A stretch of 64,000 nt of DNA, taken from positions 930,001 to 994,000 of the forward strand of contig NZ_CP017715.1 of NCBI RefSeq assembly GCF_001854125.1. Reading direction: 5' to 3'. The stretch comes from Marinobacter salinus. GTDB taxonomy: Bacteria > Pseudomonadota > Gammaproteobacteria > Pseudomonadales > Oleiphilaceae. Shown piece after piece: positions 9,396 to 18,181 of the stretch. The position numbers and the translations under genes are program-made. Below the pieces are notes generated by a model. The model did no database searches and was not told where the DNA came from. It was given only the letters and a program-made list of their open reading frames with translations. Positions within the stretch are counted from its first letter, which is position 1; every line of letters starts with the position of its first letter.

Positions 9396-10709
9396 ATGAC
9401 ACAGCGGAATTGGACTATGTCGTTACACAAAGCGCTGGCAACGGTGGCGCTGGTCTTCCTGATGGCAGCCAGTGCCCATGCTGAATTGTTGATCCGGATT
9501 ACCGAGGGGGCGGATTCGGCTATCCCCATTTCTATTGTCCCGTTTGCCGAGAATGGTGCCATCCCCCCGGGAGACAAAGTCAGCAGCGTGGTTCAAAGCG
9601 ACCTCACCATGAGCGGCGAGTTTCGACCGCTGCCACCTGAAAAAATGCTGAGTCTTCCCTCCAAGCGTGAGGACGTGTTTTTCCGCGACTGGCGACTGTT
9701 GGGGCAGCGCTACGTCCTGGTCGGTGAGTTGACTCGTAGTGCGGATCGCGTGCAAGCGCGTTATGAACTCTTTGATGTGAACACCGAACAGAGAGTTCTT
9801 GGAGAAACGGCAGCGGCACCCGCATCCAATTTGAGAACGCTCGCCCATCACATTAGCGACAAGGTATATGAAGCCATTACCGGGGTGCGAGGCGCCTTCT
9901 CCACCAAGCTTGCCTACATTACACTTGATTCGTTCAACGGAAAGCCCCGTTACCGTCTGCAAGTGAGTGACGTGGATGGAAAGAGGGCACGAATCCGGTT
10001 GGAAAGTGAAGAGCCCATTCTCTCTCCGGCCTGGTCGCCGGACGGGAAGAAGCTTGCTTATGTGTCGTTCGAGACAGGTAAGCCTGTGATTTTCGTTCAC
10101 GAACTGGCGAGCGGAAAGCGTACCAAAGTCGCAGATTTTTCCGGTCTCAACTCGGCCCCGGCATGGTCCGACGATGGCCAGTCGATGCTCATGACGTTAT
10201 CCAAAGATGGCAACGCCGAAATCTACCGGATGAATTTGCAGAATCGTCAACTGACTAAAATCACCAACCACTGGGCAATAGACACTGAAGCCAGCTGGGA
10301 TCACACGGGCAAGGGGTTGTTCTTTACATCGGACCGGTCCGGTGGCCCGCAAATTTATCATAAGGAAGATGCAGGGGCCGAGCCCCGGCGCATTACCTTT
10401 GGCAGCCGTTACAACGCCCGCCCAAGGCCGGACAACAGTGGCAAATTCGTTTACTACGTGCATCAGCGGGACAGGGCTTTTCACATTGCCAGAACCAATC
10501 TTAAATCCGGCGAGGAGACCATTCTTACTCGCACCGAATCCGATGAATCTCCCAGCGTATCCCCAAATGGTCGCATGCTTATCTATGCCACGAAGCAGGG
10601 CGGCAGCAGCGTACTCACGGTCATTTCCGCCGATGGCGGGGCTGCCTACAGTCTGCCTGCGTCGGAAGGCGATGTGAGGGAGCCTGCCTGGGGTCCGCTG
10701 GCCCGATAA
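9396..10709 (+). CDS. tolB: Tol-Pal system beta-propeller protein TolB
   Basis: Periplasmic protein of 437 aa that shuttles between Pal and TolA. A signal peptide ends at ...FLMAASAHA with cleavage before ELLIRITEG. The N-terminal domain (about residues 35-160) precedes six TolB/WD40-like blades, marked by repeats such as LSPAWSPDGKKLAYVS, NSAPAWSDDG and EPAWGP. The start at 9396 leaves a long signal N-region; an ATG at 9417 giving MSLHKALATVALVFLM is a plausible alternative. Confidence 0.96.
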   Translation: MTQRNWTMSLHKALATVALVFLMAASAHAELLIRITEGADSAIPISIVPFAENGAIPPGDKVSSVVQSDLTMSGEFRPLPPEKMLSLPSKREDVFFRDWRLLGQRYVLVGELTRSADRVQARYELFDVNTEQRVLGETAAAPASNLRTLAHHISDKVYEAITGVRGAFSTKLAYITLDSFNGKPRYRLQVSDVDGKRARIRLESEEPILSPAWSPDGKKLAYVSFETGKPVIFVHELASGKRTKVADFSGLNSAPAWSDDGQSMLMTLSKDGNAEIYRMNLQNRQLTKITNHWAIDTEASWDHTGKGLFFTSDRSGGPQIYHKEDAGAEPRRITFGSRYNARPRPDNSGKFVYYVHQRDRAFHIARTNLKSGEETILTRTESDESPSVSPNGRMLIYATKQGGSSVLTVISADGGAAYSLPASEGDVREPAWGPLAR

Positions 10710-10775
10710 CAGATGGCTCAGGGCCGTCTGGTGAATAATTGCGTAACCAAGTCAACCAACTGAAAGGAAGTGATT

Positions 10776-11345
10776 ATGAAATTGTCAGCTCAAACCAAGG
10801 TATTTGCACTGCTGTTGTCTGTCGGTCTCTTTGCCGGCTGTAGTTCTACCGGCGAGACTGTGGACGGTGGTGCTTACGGTTCTGACGTAGAGCCGATTGA
10901 CCAGGAAGGTGGCTCCACGGTCTACGGTGGTGATGACCAGGGTGGCGTGTCTTCTTCAGCGCTGACTGAAGAAGAGCGAATGGCCGCGCAACAGAAGGCC
11001 GAGCAGGAAGCGCTGCGTGATATCACGACTTTTTACTTCGACTTCGATACTGCTGAAATCAAGCCGGAAGCCCGTGATGTCCTGGTTGCTCACGCACAGT
11101 TCCTGGCCGCCAACCCTGGCCAGCAGGTTCGCCTGGAAGGTCATGCCGATGAGCGCGGAACCAAGGAGTACAACCTGGCCCTGGGAGAGCGTCGTGCAAA
11201 TGCGGTGCAGCGTTTCCTGATTGTGAACGGCGCTTCACGTGGCCAAATGGAAACCGTAAGCTATGGTGAAGAAAAGCCGGCGGTCATGGGCTCTAGCGAG
11301 AGCGTCTGGGCTCAGAACCGCCGTGTGGAGCTCGTATTCGAGTAA
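10776..11345 (+). CDS. pal: Peptidoglycan-associated lipoprotein Pal
   Basis: Outer-membrane lipoprotein that anchors to peptidoglycan; 189 aa. Signal peptide with lipobox LFAGC (lipidated Cys about residue 22), a Gly/Asp-rich linker, then an OmpA-like domain with the peptidoglycan-binding signature beginning FYFDFDTAEI and continuing LEGHADERGTKEYNLALGER. AAGGAAG lies 6 nt before the ATG at 10776; an in-frame GTG at 10770 is less likely. Partner of TolA and TolB in outer-membrane constriction at division. Confidence 0.97.
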   Translation: MKLSAQTKVFALLLSVGLFAGCSSTGETVDGGAYGSDVEPIDQEGGSTVYGGDDQGGVSSSALTEEERMAAQQKAEQEALRDITTFYFDFDTAEIKPEARDVLVAHAQFLAANPGQQVRLEGHADERGTKEYNLALGERRANAVQRFLIVNGASRGQMETVSYGEEKPAVMGSSESVWAQNRRVELVFE

Positions 11346-11369
11346 ACGCACCTGATGTCAGGAAAGACC

Positions 11370-12137
11370 ATGAGAAAACGACTCATGGCGACAGTGGTTC
11401 TCCCGTTTGCCTTTGCGCATGCGGGAGTGGCGCTGGCGCAGTCATCTACACCCGCTTTTCAGAATAATTCCTCGGAAGCGCAACGGAAGGCGAATAGCAG
11501 TCAGGCCACTGCCGAACTGTTTTACATGATCCAGCAGTTGCAGGGGGAGGTTCGCCGCCTGCAAGGCGAGGTGGAGGAGCAACGGCACCTCATTACCCGT
11601 TTGCAGGAGCAGGGAAGAGACCGCTATATCGACCTTGATCAGCGGATTCTGGATCTTTCTGAAAAGGTTGCGGAAAAAGCGAAGGCGCCAGCGACTGAGG
11701 CCGGTGGCGCAGGTACGAGTCCCGGACCGGTCACCAAGGAATATCGGCAGCCCGGTGCTGAAGAGCGCAAGGCGTACGAGCAGATCCAGGACTTGATCCA
11801 GAATCAGAAAAAGTACGACCAGGCGATCAGTCAGCTGTATGAGTTTATCGACAAGTACCCGGAAGGAGACCTGACGGTCAACGCGTATTACTGGCTGGGT
11901 GAGGTTTACCTCGTCAAACCGCAGCTGGAGCAGGCCAAGCAGGCTTTTACTGTTGTGGCGACCCGTTATCCGGACCATCGCAAAGCACCGGATGCGGTAT
12001 TCAAGCTGGGCGTTACCCTTGATCGTCTCGGTGATAAGCAGGAAGCCAAAAGGCGGATGCAAAATGTCATCAGTGACTATCCGGACAGTAGCGCTGCTGA
12101 GCTTGCCCGAAAGTTCCTGAAGTCTGGTAATGGCTGA
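11370..12137 (+). CDS. cpoB: Cell division coordinator CpoB (YbgF)
   Basis: Periplasmic protein linking Tol-Pal with septal peptidoglycan synthesis; 255 aa. Signal peptide (LMATVVLPFAFAHAGVALA), N-terminal trimerising coiled coil (about residues 48-95, MIQQLQGEVRRLQGEVEEQR), a proline/alanine-rich linker, then three TPRs (AYEQIQDLIQNQKKYDQAIS, NAYYWLGEVYLVK, APDAVFKLGVTLDRLGD). AGGA 6 nt before the ATG at 11370 favours this start over the ATG at 11355. Last gene of the tol-pal operon; queE and queC, which often follow in Pseudomonas, are absent. Confidence 0.93.
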   Translation: MRKRLMATVVLPFAFAHAGVALAQSSTPAFQNNSSEAQRKANSSQATAELFYMIQQLQGEVRRLQGEVEEQRHLITRLQEQGRDRYIDLDQRILDLSEKVAEKAKAPATEAGGAGTSPGPVTKEYRQPGAEERKAYEQIQDLIQNQKKYDQAISQLYEFIDKYPEGDLTVNAYYWLGEVYLVKPQLEQAKQAFTVVATRYPDHRKAPDAVFKLGVTLDRLGDKQEAKRRMQNVISDYPDSSAAELARKFLKSGNG

Positions 12138-12180
12138 ACAACAGTCGCGGCAAAAATGTTGAGAAACCTGGAAAAAGGGG

Positions 12181-12216
12181 TTGATCAACGCCGAAAAATC
12201 ATTACTATATGCGCCT
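12181..12216 (+). promoter_or_regulatory. Predicted stable-RNA promoter for the tRNA-Lys pair
   Basis: TTGATC (12181-12186), a 16-bp spacer and TACTAT (12203-12208) are followed by the GC-rich stretch GCGCCTC just before the expected start. This resembles the discriminator of stringently controlled tRNA promoters. The tRNA gene begins at 12222. Confidence 0.55.
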
Positions 12217-12221
12217 CGTTT

Positions 12222-12297
12222 GGGTCGTTAGCTCAGTTGGTAGAGCAGTTGGCTTTTAACCAATTGGTCGAAGGTTCGAATCCTTCACGACCCACCA
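12222..12297 (+). tRNA. tRNA-Lys(TTT), first copy
   Basis: 76 nt including encoded CCA. Acceptor stem GGGTCGT/ACGACCC, D arm AGCTCAGTTGGTAGAGC, anticodon loop CTTTTAA with TTT at 12255-12257, and T arm GGTTCGAATCC. It is identical to the second copy 70 bp downstream. Confidence 0.98.
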
Positions 12298-12367
12298 AAT
12301 ACGGATCCGGAAGTGCGCTGAGGCACTTCTGGATCGGTCAGGGTCTCAGGCGCTGATCAGCAGTTAC

Positions 12368-12443
12368 GGGTCGTTAGCTCAGTTGGTAGAGCAGTTGGCT
12401 TTTAACCAATTGGTCGAAGGTTCGAATCCTTCACGACCCACCA
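12368..12443 (+). tRNA. tRNA-Lys(TTT), second copy
   Basis: 76 nt including CCA; sequence identical to the copy at 12222-12297, with TTT anticodon at 12401-12403. The two probably form one transcript ending at the terminator at 12474-12500. Confidence 0.98.
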
Positions 12444-12473
12444 AATAACAGGAGCCCCTCGGGTTCTTGTGAA

Positions 12474-12500
12474 AAAAGAGCCTTCGGGCTCTTTTTTTTT
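12474..12500 (+). terminator. Rho-independent terminator of the tRNA-Lys transcript
   Basis: The stem AAGAGCC/GGCTCTT with a TTC(G) loop is followed by a run of nine T. A textbook intrinsic terminator about 30 bp after the second tRNA. Confidence 0.9.
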
Positions 12501-12639
12501 GCGTATACGTTCTTACCTAGTCCTGTAGAGACCTATGAATTTCTGTTTCAAAGGTTCGTTACCTGTATGTTTCAGAACCCTTAAAACTGGATTTGAAGTG
12601 CTATACTCCCGATAGACCATGCAATAAAGAGATGCAGTA

Positions 12640-13701
12640 ATGACACGAGCTGAAGATCGTATTCTGGTTCATGAACACCTTGCCCATGCCGCTGAGCCGA
12701 AACCGCTCAGCGCGGATGAAAAGGCGGACCTTGAGGCGCGCATCAAGGCTAGCCTGAAGGCCAGGGATGCTGTCCTTGTGGCTCATTACTACACGGACCC
12801 GGATTTGCAGCGCCTGGCGGAAGAGACCGGTGGGTGCGTCGCTGACTCCCTCGAAATGGCACGTTTCGGTAATCAGCATTCCGCATCTACGGTTGTGGTC
12901 GCGGGTGTGCGCTTCATGGGTGAAACAGCGAAGATCCTCAATCCCGAAAAACGGGTACTGATGCCTACGCTGGAGGCGACCTGCTCTCTGGATGTGGGGT
13001 GCCCGGCCGACGAGTTTTCAGAGTTCTGTGATGAGCACCCGGACCGGACGGTTGTCGTTTACGCAAACACCTCGGCCGCAGTCAAGGCCAGGGCTGACTG
13101 GGTTGTCACCTCCAGTTGTGCACAGGCGATTGTCGAAGACCTGGATGCTCGTGGGGAAAAGATACTCTGGGCGCCCGACAAGCATCTGGGCCATTACGTT
13201 CAGAAGACAACAGGAGCCGACATGTTGCTGTGGGATGGTTCCTGTATCGTTCATGAAGAGTTCAAGTCCCGGGGGTTGGAAGACCTGAAAGCCCTGTATC
13301 CGGATGCAGCGATCCTGGTACACCCCGAATCTCCGGATGCCGTGGTTGAAATGGCGGATGTGGTAGGTTCAACGTCGCAGTTGATTCATGCGGTTCAGAC
13401 CCTGCCAAACGAGAAATTCATCGTGGCGACAGACAATGGCATCTTCTACAAGATGCAGCAGTTGGCGCCGAACAAAACGTTGATTGAGGCCCCGACTGCA
13501 GGCAATGGAGCAACCTGTCGCAGCTGCGCTCACTGTCCGTGGATGGCGATGAACGGACTTGAGAATTTGTTGCGGGTCCTGGAAACTGGCGACCAGGAGG
13601 TCCTGGTTGATGAGGCACTTCGAGAGCGGGCACTCAAGCCTCTACGGCGGATGCTGGATTTCACCGCAAATATGAATCTAAAAGCGGCGGGCAATGCCTG
13701 A
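12640..13701 (+). CDS. nadA: Quinolinate synthase A
   Basis: Condenses iminoaspartate with dihydroxyacetone phosphate to quinolinate in de novo NAD synthesis; 353 aa. It carries a [4Fe-4S] cluster whose expected ligands are visible: Cys115 (EATCSLD), Cys202 (DGSCIVHE) and Cys299 in the CRSCAHC stretch (residues 293-299). Other signatures are [11 protein letters not shown] and [12 protein letters not shown]. It starts at the ATG at 12640. Monocistronic by layout: a terminator lies upstream and the next gene is convergent. nadB is not in the window. Confidence 0.97.
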   Translation: MTRAEDRILVHEHLAHAAEPKPLSADEKADLEARIKASLKARDAVLVAHYYTDPDLQRLAEETGGCVADSLEMARFGNQHSASTVVVAGVRFMGETAKILNPEKRVLMPTLEATCSLDVGCPADEFSEFCDEHPDRTVVVYANTSAAVKARADWVVTSSCAQAIVEDLDARGEKILWAPDKHLGHYVQKTTGADMLLWDGSCIVHEEFKSRGLEDLKALYPDAAILVHPESPDAVVEMADVVGSTSQLIHAVQTLPNEKFIVATDNGIFYKMQQLAPNKTLIEAPTAGNGATCRSCAHCPWMAMNGLENLLRVLETGDQEVLVDEALRERALKPLRRMLDFTANMNLKAAGNA

Positions 13702-13749
13702 TATCGATGGGGGCGGAGCGCCCAAGCCTTCCCGGTTTGTCCCGTTTGG

Positions 13750-15228
13750 CTATCTGTTTTTCTGAGCATTCAGGCGTCGGGTTATCTCCGCCAGTCTCTC
13801 GGTAACGACCTGGCGCTGGGGTGATCCGGCAGGGAGTTTTTCCTGGGCTTGCCGGAGCTGCCGTTGTGCTGATTCCAGGTCTCCCATCAAGGCATCATAT
13901 TCCGCCCGCGCGCGGTGGACACCGACAATGTTTCGGCCCATTCCTTCGGCCTCTGCCAATCTCAGCCAAAGGTGTTCTTGCCCGGGGTATCGCCTGGTAA
14001 GCTGTCTCAGGTGCTCTGCGGCTGCATTTCCGTTACTGTCAGCGATCTCTGCCGTAGCGAGCGTAAAGGTAATCGGGTAGTTCCCGGGATTTCTCGCCAG
14101 GGCATCCTGCAGCAGGTCCCGGGCCGCCTTCAGGTGTTTCTGATTGATCAGCACCTCGGCCAGTGTGACCTGGAATGTGATTCTGCCTGGGTTTCGTGCC
14201 AGCAGGTCTCTCAGGACCTCTTCCGCTTTGTCCGCCTGATTGTTTTGCAGATAAGCAACAGCCAGTCCATACCGGATAGCATCGTTTTGTTGTGCATCCG
14301 GGCGGTTCAGGTAGGCCTCAAAGGTTTTCACTGCGACATCTGGAGAGGAGGAATAATGCACCTGAAGGCGGCTGCGTATCAGGTGGTATTCCTGTCCGTC
14401 ACGGATATCCTCATGAGGGTATTGCTCTGCACGGTTTCGGGTATCGGATACCCGGCTCTGGGTCAAAGGGTGAGTCGAAAGGTATTCGGGAACCTGATTA
14501 CCCTGTAGCCGGTTCTGGCGCATCATGATCTCGAACATCTCGGGCATTCCCCGAGGGTCCATGCCTGCGGTAGCAAGAATGTCCAGGCCAACACGGTCAG
14601 CCTCCTGTTCATTGGCCCGGCTGTAAGCGAGCATATTCTGGGCAGCAAAGGCCTGGGTCCCGGCAATGGCGGCTATGCCGATGTCGGACTGGGTTACTGC
14701 TGAGAGTACGATGCCGGCAATCATGCCCGCGAGTGTGAGCGGGGCACTGGTTTCCTGTTGTTCCAGGCGCCTGGCGAAATGTCGCTGGCTGAGGTGCGCA
14801 AGCTCGTGAGCCAGAACCGAGGCGAACTGTTGCTCTGTGGTTGCATTCAGGAACAGGCCCCCGTTTACGCCAACGATACCTCCGGGAACAGCGAAGGCAT
14901 TGATCGCCGGACTGTCGATGAGGGCAAGGGTAAGGTCTCTGTTCTGCAGCGGAGCTGAAGGAACCAGTCGGTAGATGATTGCATTGAGGTAGTCGTAAAC
15001 CAGTGGGTCGGTTATTCGCGGTGCAGAGCGCCGGATGGATACCATTACCTGCTGGCCAATGTCGGACTCCTGCTGTCCGGAGATCAGGCCACCACCACTG
15101 CCGCCGATACTTGGCAGAGTGGTTTCCTGTGCGCTGACAGGGGCGTGAGCGGTTGCGAGGCCAACAGCCAGTATGCAAGCTCTGGTTAGCCTGTGTGAAC
15201 GGTAAAACCCGGATCTGGACACTTTCAT
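13750..15228 (-). CDS. bepA: Periplasmic M48 metalloprotease with TPR domain, BepA-like
   Basis: Zinc metalloprotease/chaperone of the BepA (YfgC) type, which assists or degrades stalled outer-membrane proteins such as LptD; 492 aa. Signal peptide near residues 12-33 (ACILAVGLATAHAPVSA). The zinc motif HELAH is at residues 141-145, with the third ligand region NEQEADRVGLDIL. The C-terminal half (about 290-485) is a chain of TPRs (NDAIRYGLAVAYLQNNQADKAEEVL). It starts at the ATG at 15228. The BepA function is inferred from architecture. It is convergent with nadA. Confidence 0.88.
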   Translation of the reverse strand: MKVSRSGFYRSHRLTRACILAVGLATAHAPVSAQETTLPSIGGSGGGLISGQQESDIGQQVMVSIRRSAPRITDPLVYDYLNAIIYRLVPSAPLQNRDLTLALIDSPAINAFAVPGGIVGVNGGLFLNATTEQQFASVLAHELAHLSQRHFARRLEQQETSAPLTLAGMIAGIVLSAVTQSDIGIAAIAGTQAFAAQNMLAYSRANEQEADRVGLDILATAGMDPRGMPEMFEIMMRQNRLQGNQVPEYLSTHPLTQSRVSDTRNRAEQYPHEDIRDGQEYHLIRSRLQVHYSSSPDVAVKTFEAYLNRPDAQQNDAIRYGLAVAYLQNNQADKAEEVLRDLLARNPGRITFQVTLAEVLINQKHLKAARDLLQDALARNPGNYPITFTLATAEIADSNGNAAAEHLRQLTRRYPGQEHLWLRLAEAEGMGRNIVGVHRARAEYDALMGDLESAQRQLRQAQEKLPAGSPQRQVVTERLAEITRRLNAQKNR

Positions 15229-15392
15229 GTAATGCAGTTTGCCTTTAGTTCCAAACGCCCCTGTGACAGCGGGTTGTGATAGAAAGTTCTGATATTCTGA
15301 TTAAACAGTATTGTGATGCAATACATTATCACTGTCGGCATAATGCGTGCTTGTTAAATCCGCTTATTGTTTTTCGATGGTGTCACTGCTTT

Positions 15393-15620
15393 ATGGTTGA
15401 CCGTACTCTGGATGCTTCCGGGCTTCGCTGCCCGATGCCTTTGCTCAAAACCAAGCTCGAACTCAATGGCATGTCACCCGGGCAGGAACTGGAGGTGATT
15501 GCCACTGACGTCGGCTCGGCTCGGGATATTCCGGCATTTCTTGCGCTCTCAAGCCACGCCCTGGTCAGCTCATCGGAGAGCAATGGTCAGTACCGGTTTG
15601 TGATAAAGTGCGGCGGTTAA
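15393..15620 (+). CDS. TusA/SirA-family sulfurtransferase
   Basis: 75-aa sulfur-carrier protein of the TusA family. It has the signature DASGLRCPMPLLKTK, whose Cys is the persulfide acceptor, and the typical EVIATDVGSARDIPAFLA segment. TusA relays sulfur for 2-thiouridine at the tRNA wobble position; homologues serve other sulfur pathways, and a substrate cannot be fixed here. The open frame starts at 15276, but the ATG at 15393 gives the family's usual length. It lies 16 bp before the AI-2E transporter gene. Confidence 0.88.
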   Translation: MVDRTLDASGLRCPMPLLKTKLELNGMSPGQELEVIATDVGSARDIPAFLALSSHALVSSSESNGQYRFVIKCGG

Positions 15621-15636
15621 TTTTTCGGAGACACCA

Positions 15637-16716
15637 ATGATCAGGATTTTGCGCGGTCTTGCGCACAAATATTTTTCAGATGAAGAAGCGGTTATTCTTT
15701 TCCTGATTCTTGTAGTGGGAACGGTTTTCGTTATCTGGTTTGGTGCCATGCTAGCGCCGGCCATTGCTTCTCTGATTGTTGCTTTTATCCTGCAGGGCCT
15801 TGTCACCAAGCTCAACAGGCTTGGTCTGCCCGAGTCACTGTCCATCATGACAGTGTTCCTGGTGTTTCTCGGTGTGCTGGTAGGGTTTATTTTTGGTCTG
15901 CTGCCGCTGATATGGACCCAGGTCAGTAACCTGGCGGGAGAGACCCCCAGAATTATCAGAGAGCTGCAGTCCTACCTTGAACTGCTTCCGGAAGAGTACC
16001 CTCAGCTGATTTCGGCGGAGGCCGTGAATACGTTGTATCAGCAGGTTTCGACCGAAGTAGGGCATATGACCCAGTGGCTGGTGTCGTTTTCGCTCTCAAG
16101 CATTCCCGATCTGGTGGCGCTTCTGATCTATATGGTTCTGGTGCCCATCCTGGTGTTCTTCTTCCTGAAGGATCGCGAAGTGCTGCTTGGGTCCATTTCG
16201 CGCCTGTTGCCCCCACAGCGCCCGATGATGCTGAGAATCTGGCACGAGGTGAACCTTCAGTGCGCGAATTATGTTCGAGGCAAGGCCCTTGAAATTCTGA
16301 TTGTGGGTGGTGCCACCTACATAGCCTTCAAGTTTCTTGGTATGCCCTATGCTGCGCTACTTTCCCTGCTGGTGGGGTTAAGCGTCGTCATTCCATACAT
16401 CGGTGCGGCGGTAGTTACTATTCCGGTTGCCGTGATTGGGCTATTTGCTTTCGGCTGGGGCAGTCACTTTATCTGGGTGATGGCTGTATACGGCATCATT
16501 CAGGCACTCGACGGCAACGTTCTGGTGCCAATCCTGTTCTCGGAAGTGAATAATCTGCACCCGGTAGCGATTATTGTGGCGGTTTTGTTTTTTGGTGGAA
16601 TCTGGGGTTTATGGGGGGTGTTCTTCGCTATTCCGCTGGCAACCATGCTTAAAGCCGTATTCGCTGCCTGGCCGGTAAAGGATTCCGTTCCTCCACCGAC
16701 CACTGAGCAGTCCTGA
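15637..16716 (+). CDS. perM: AI-2E family transporter (PerM-like)
   Basis: Polytopic inner-membrane protein of the AI-2E/UPF0118 family, 359 aa. About seven or eight membrane spans are visible, with a soluble insert between spans 3 and 4 (about residues 100-155), as usual for the family. GGAG lies 6 nt before the ATG at 15637. Family members export AI-2 or act as Na+(Li+)/H+ antiporters; the real substrate is unknown. It is convergent with bcp, with only 9 bp between their ends. Confidence 0.85.
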   Translation: MIRILRGLAHKYFSDEEAVILFLILVVGTVFVIWFGAMLAPAIASLIVAFILQGLVTKLNRLGLPESLSIMTVFLVFLGVLVGFIFGLLPLIWTQVSNLAGETPRIIRELQSYLELLPEEYPQLISAEAVNTLYQQVSTEVGHMTQWLVSFSLSSIPDLVALLIYMVLVPILVFFFLKDREVLLGSISRLLPPQRPMMLRIWHEVNLQCANYVRGKALEILIVGGATYIAFKFLGMPYAALLSLLVGLSVVIPYIGAAVVTIPVAVIGLFAFGWGSHFIWVMAVYGIIQALDGNVLVPILFSEVNNLHPVAIIVAVLFFGGIWGLWGVFFAIPLATMLKAVFAAWPVKDSVPPPTTEQS

Positions 16717-16725
16717 TTTCTCGAA

Positions 16726-17193
16726 TCAGAGCGCTTTGACGGCTTCCAGTACTTCGTCAGCGTGGCCTTTGACTTTGACGCCTCGCCACTCCTTGCGTAG
16801 CACGCCTTCCGAGTCAATCAGGAAGGTGCTGCGCTCGATGCCCAGGTGTTCTTTGCCATAGAGTTTCTTGAGTTTGATTACATCGAACAGCTTGCAGAGC
16901 GTTTCGTCCTTGTCTGAAATCAGGTGGAACGGAAACTCGTACTTTGCCTTGAAGTTCTCGTGCGCTTTCAGGCCGTCGCGGGAGACTCCAAAGATTTCAG
17001 TGTCCAGTTCGGCAAACTCTTTCATGCGGTCGCGAAAGTCCTGGCCTTCGGTTGTGCAGCCCGGTGTGTTGTCCTTCGGATAGAAATAGATCACGATATT
17101 CTGTCCCCGAAGGTCTGCCAGGCGAACGGTCTGGTCTCCGGTGGCAGGCACCTCGAAGTCCGGTACAGTTTTATTCAGTTCGACGGATGACAT
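16726..17193 (-). CDS. bcp: Thioredoxin-dependent peroxiredoxin (Bcp/PrxQ)
   Basis: Reduces hydroperoxides with electrons from thioredoxin; 155 aa. The peroxidatic site is YPKDNTPGCTTEGQ with Cys46 and the conserved Pro and Thr. The resolving cysteine that E. coli Bcp has five residues later is replaced here by Gln51; the other cysteine is Cys100 (DETLCKLFD). It may act as a 1-Cys enzyme. AGGAG lies 5 nt before the ATG. It is divergent from dapA; in Pseudomonas bcp is also near dapA, but with gcvR between them. Confidence 0.93.
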   Translation of the reverse strand: MSSVELNKTVPDFEVPATGDQTVRLADLRGQNIVIYFYPKDNTPGCTTEGQDFRDRMKEFAELDTEIFGVSRDGLKAHENFKAKYEFPFHLISDKDETLCKLFDVIKLKKLYGKEHLGIERSTFLIDSEGVLRKEWRGVKVKGHADEVLEAVKAL

Positions 17194-17267
17194 GACATCT
17201 CCTTTAATTCCCTTGTGTCAGTTCGTGCCCAACATTACCATATCGGTTTTATTCCGACGGAGCTTTT

Positions 17268-18146
17268 ATGATTACGGGTAGCCTTGTCGCACTGGTCACA
17301 CCCATGCATCCAAACGGTGACATTCACTGGGAAGAGCTGGACAGGTTGGTGGACTTTCATATTGAAAACGGCACGCACGGCATTGTCGCCGTGGGCACCA
17401 CTGGTGAATCTGCAACTCTGGATCCTGACGAGCATTGTCAGGTGGTGGGCCACATTATCAAGCGTGTGAATGGCCGAATCCCGGTAATTGCGGGTACCGG
17501 CGGTAATAGCACTCGGGAAGCGATCGAGCTTACTACCGAGGCCCATAAGCTTGGCGCTGATGCCTGCTTGCTGGTGGTTCCGTACTACAACAAACCAACG
17601 CAGGAAGGTTTGTACCAGCACTTCAAGGCGATCGCAGAGGCGGTGCCGGGCATGAGCCAGATGCTTTATAACGTGCCAGGGCGGACCGCCTGTGACATGT
17701 TGAACGAAACCGTGCTCCGTCTTGCGGATATACCAAACATTGTTGCCATCAAGGATGCTACCGGTAATATCCCCCGGGGTGCCGAGCTGATTGAGGCGCT
17801 GGATGGCCGTCTGGCGGTGTATTCCGGTGATGATGCCACTGCGGCCGAGTTGATGCTGGCTGGCGCCAAAGGAAATGTTTCCGTAACGGCTAACGTTGCT
17901 CCCAAAGGCATGTCCCAGCTTTGTGAAGCCGCTATTTCCGGTGATCGTGAAGAGACTGAGCGCCTGAATGAGTTGCTGATGCCACTGAACCGCAAGCTGT
18001 TCCTTGAGGCTAACCCGATCCCGGTCAAGTGGGCATTGCATCGCATGGGCATGATCAGTGAGGGCATTCGCCTTCCGCTGACACCCCTGAGTGAAAAGTT
18101 CCACGGCGAAGTGGAAGACGCTCTTAAAGCCTCAGGTGTGCTCTGA
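17268..18146 (+). CDS. dapA: 4-hydroxy-tetrahydrodipicolinate synthase
   Basis: Condenses pyruvate with aspartate semialdehyde, the first committed step to lysine and meso-diaminopimelate; 292 aa TIM barrel. Catalytic residues are visible: Schiff-base Lys162 in [10 protein letters not shown], Tyr134 in LYNVPGRT, and Thr44-Thr45 in VGTTGES. GGAG precedes the ATG at 17268 by 5 nt. It is followed by bamC, the same order as in E. coli (dapA-bamC-purC). Confidence 0.97.
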   Translation: MITGSLVALVTPMHPNGDIHWEELDRLVDFHIENGTHGIVAVGTTGESATLDPDEHCQVVGHIIKRVNGRIPVIAGTGGNSTREAIELTTEAHKLGADACLLVVPYYNKPTQEGLYQHFKAIAEAVPGMSQMLYNVPGRTACDMLNETVLRLADIPNIVAIKDATGNIPRGAELIEALDGRLAVYSGDDATAAELMLAGAKGNVSVTANVAPKGMSQLCEAAISGDREETERLNELLMPLNRKLFLEANPIPVKWALHRMGMISEGIRLPLTPLSEKFHGEVEDALKASGVL

Positions 18147-18181
18147 GTTTGTTGAAACCATTTCTCATTCGGAGTAACCCG

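Noticed and set aside
12156..12356. 66-codon frame across the first tRNA-Lys
   Set aside because: It reads through a tRNA gene; no ribosome site or domain.
13711..13723. Hairpin GGGCG-GAG-CGCCC between nadA and bepA-like gene as terminator
   Set aside because: Only 5 bp of stem and no T-run on either strand within reach.
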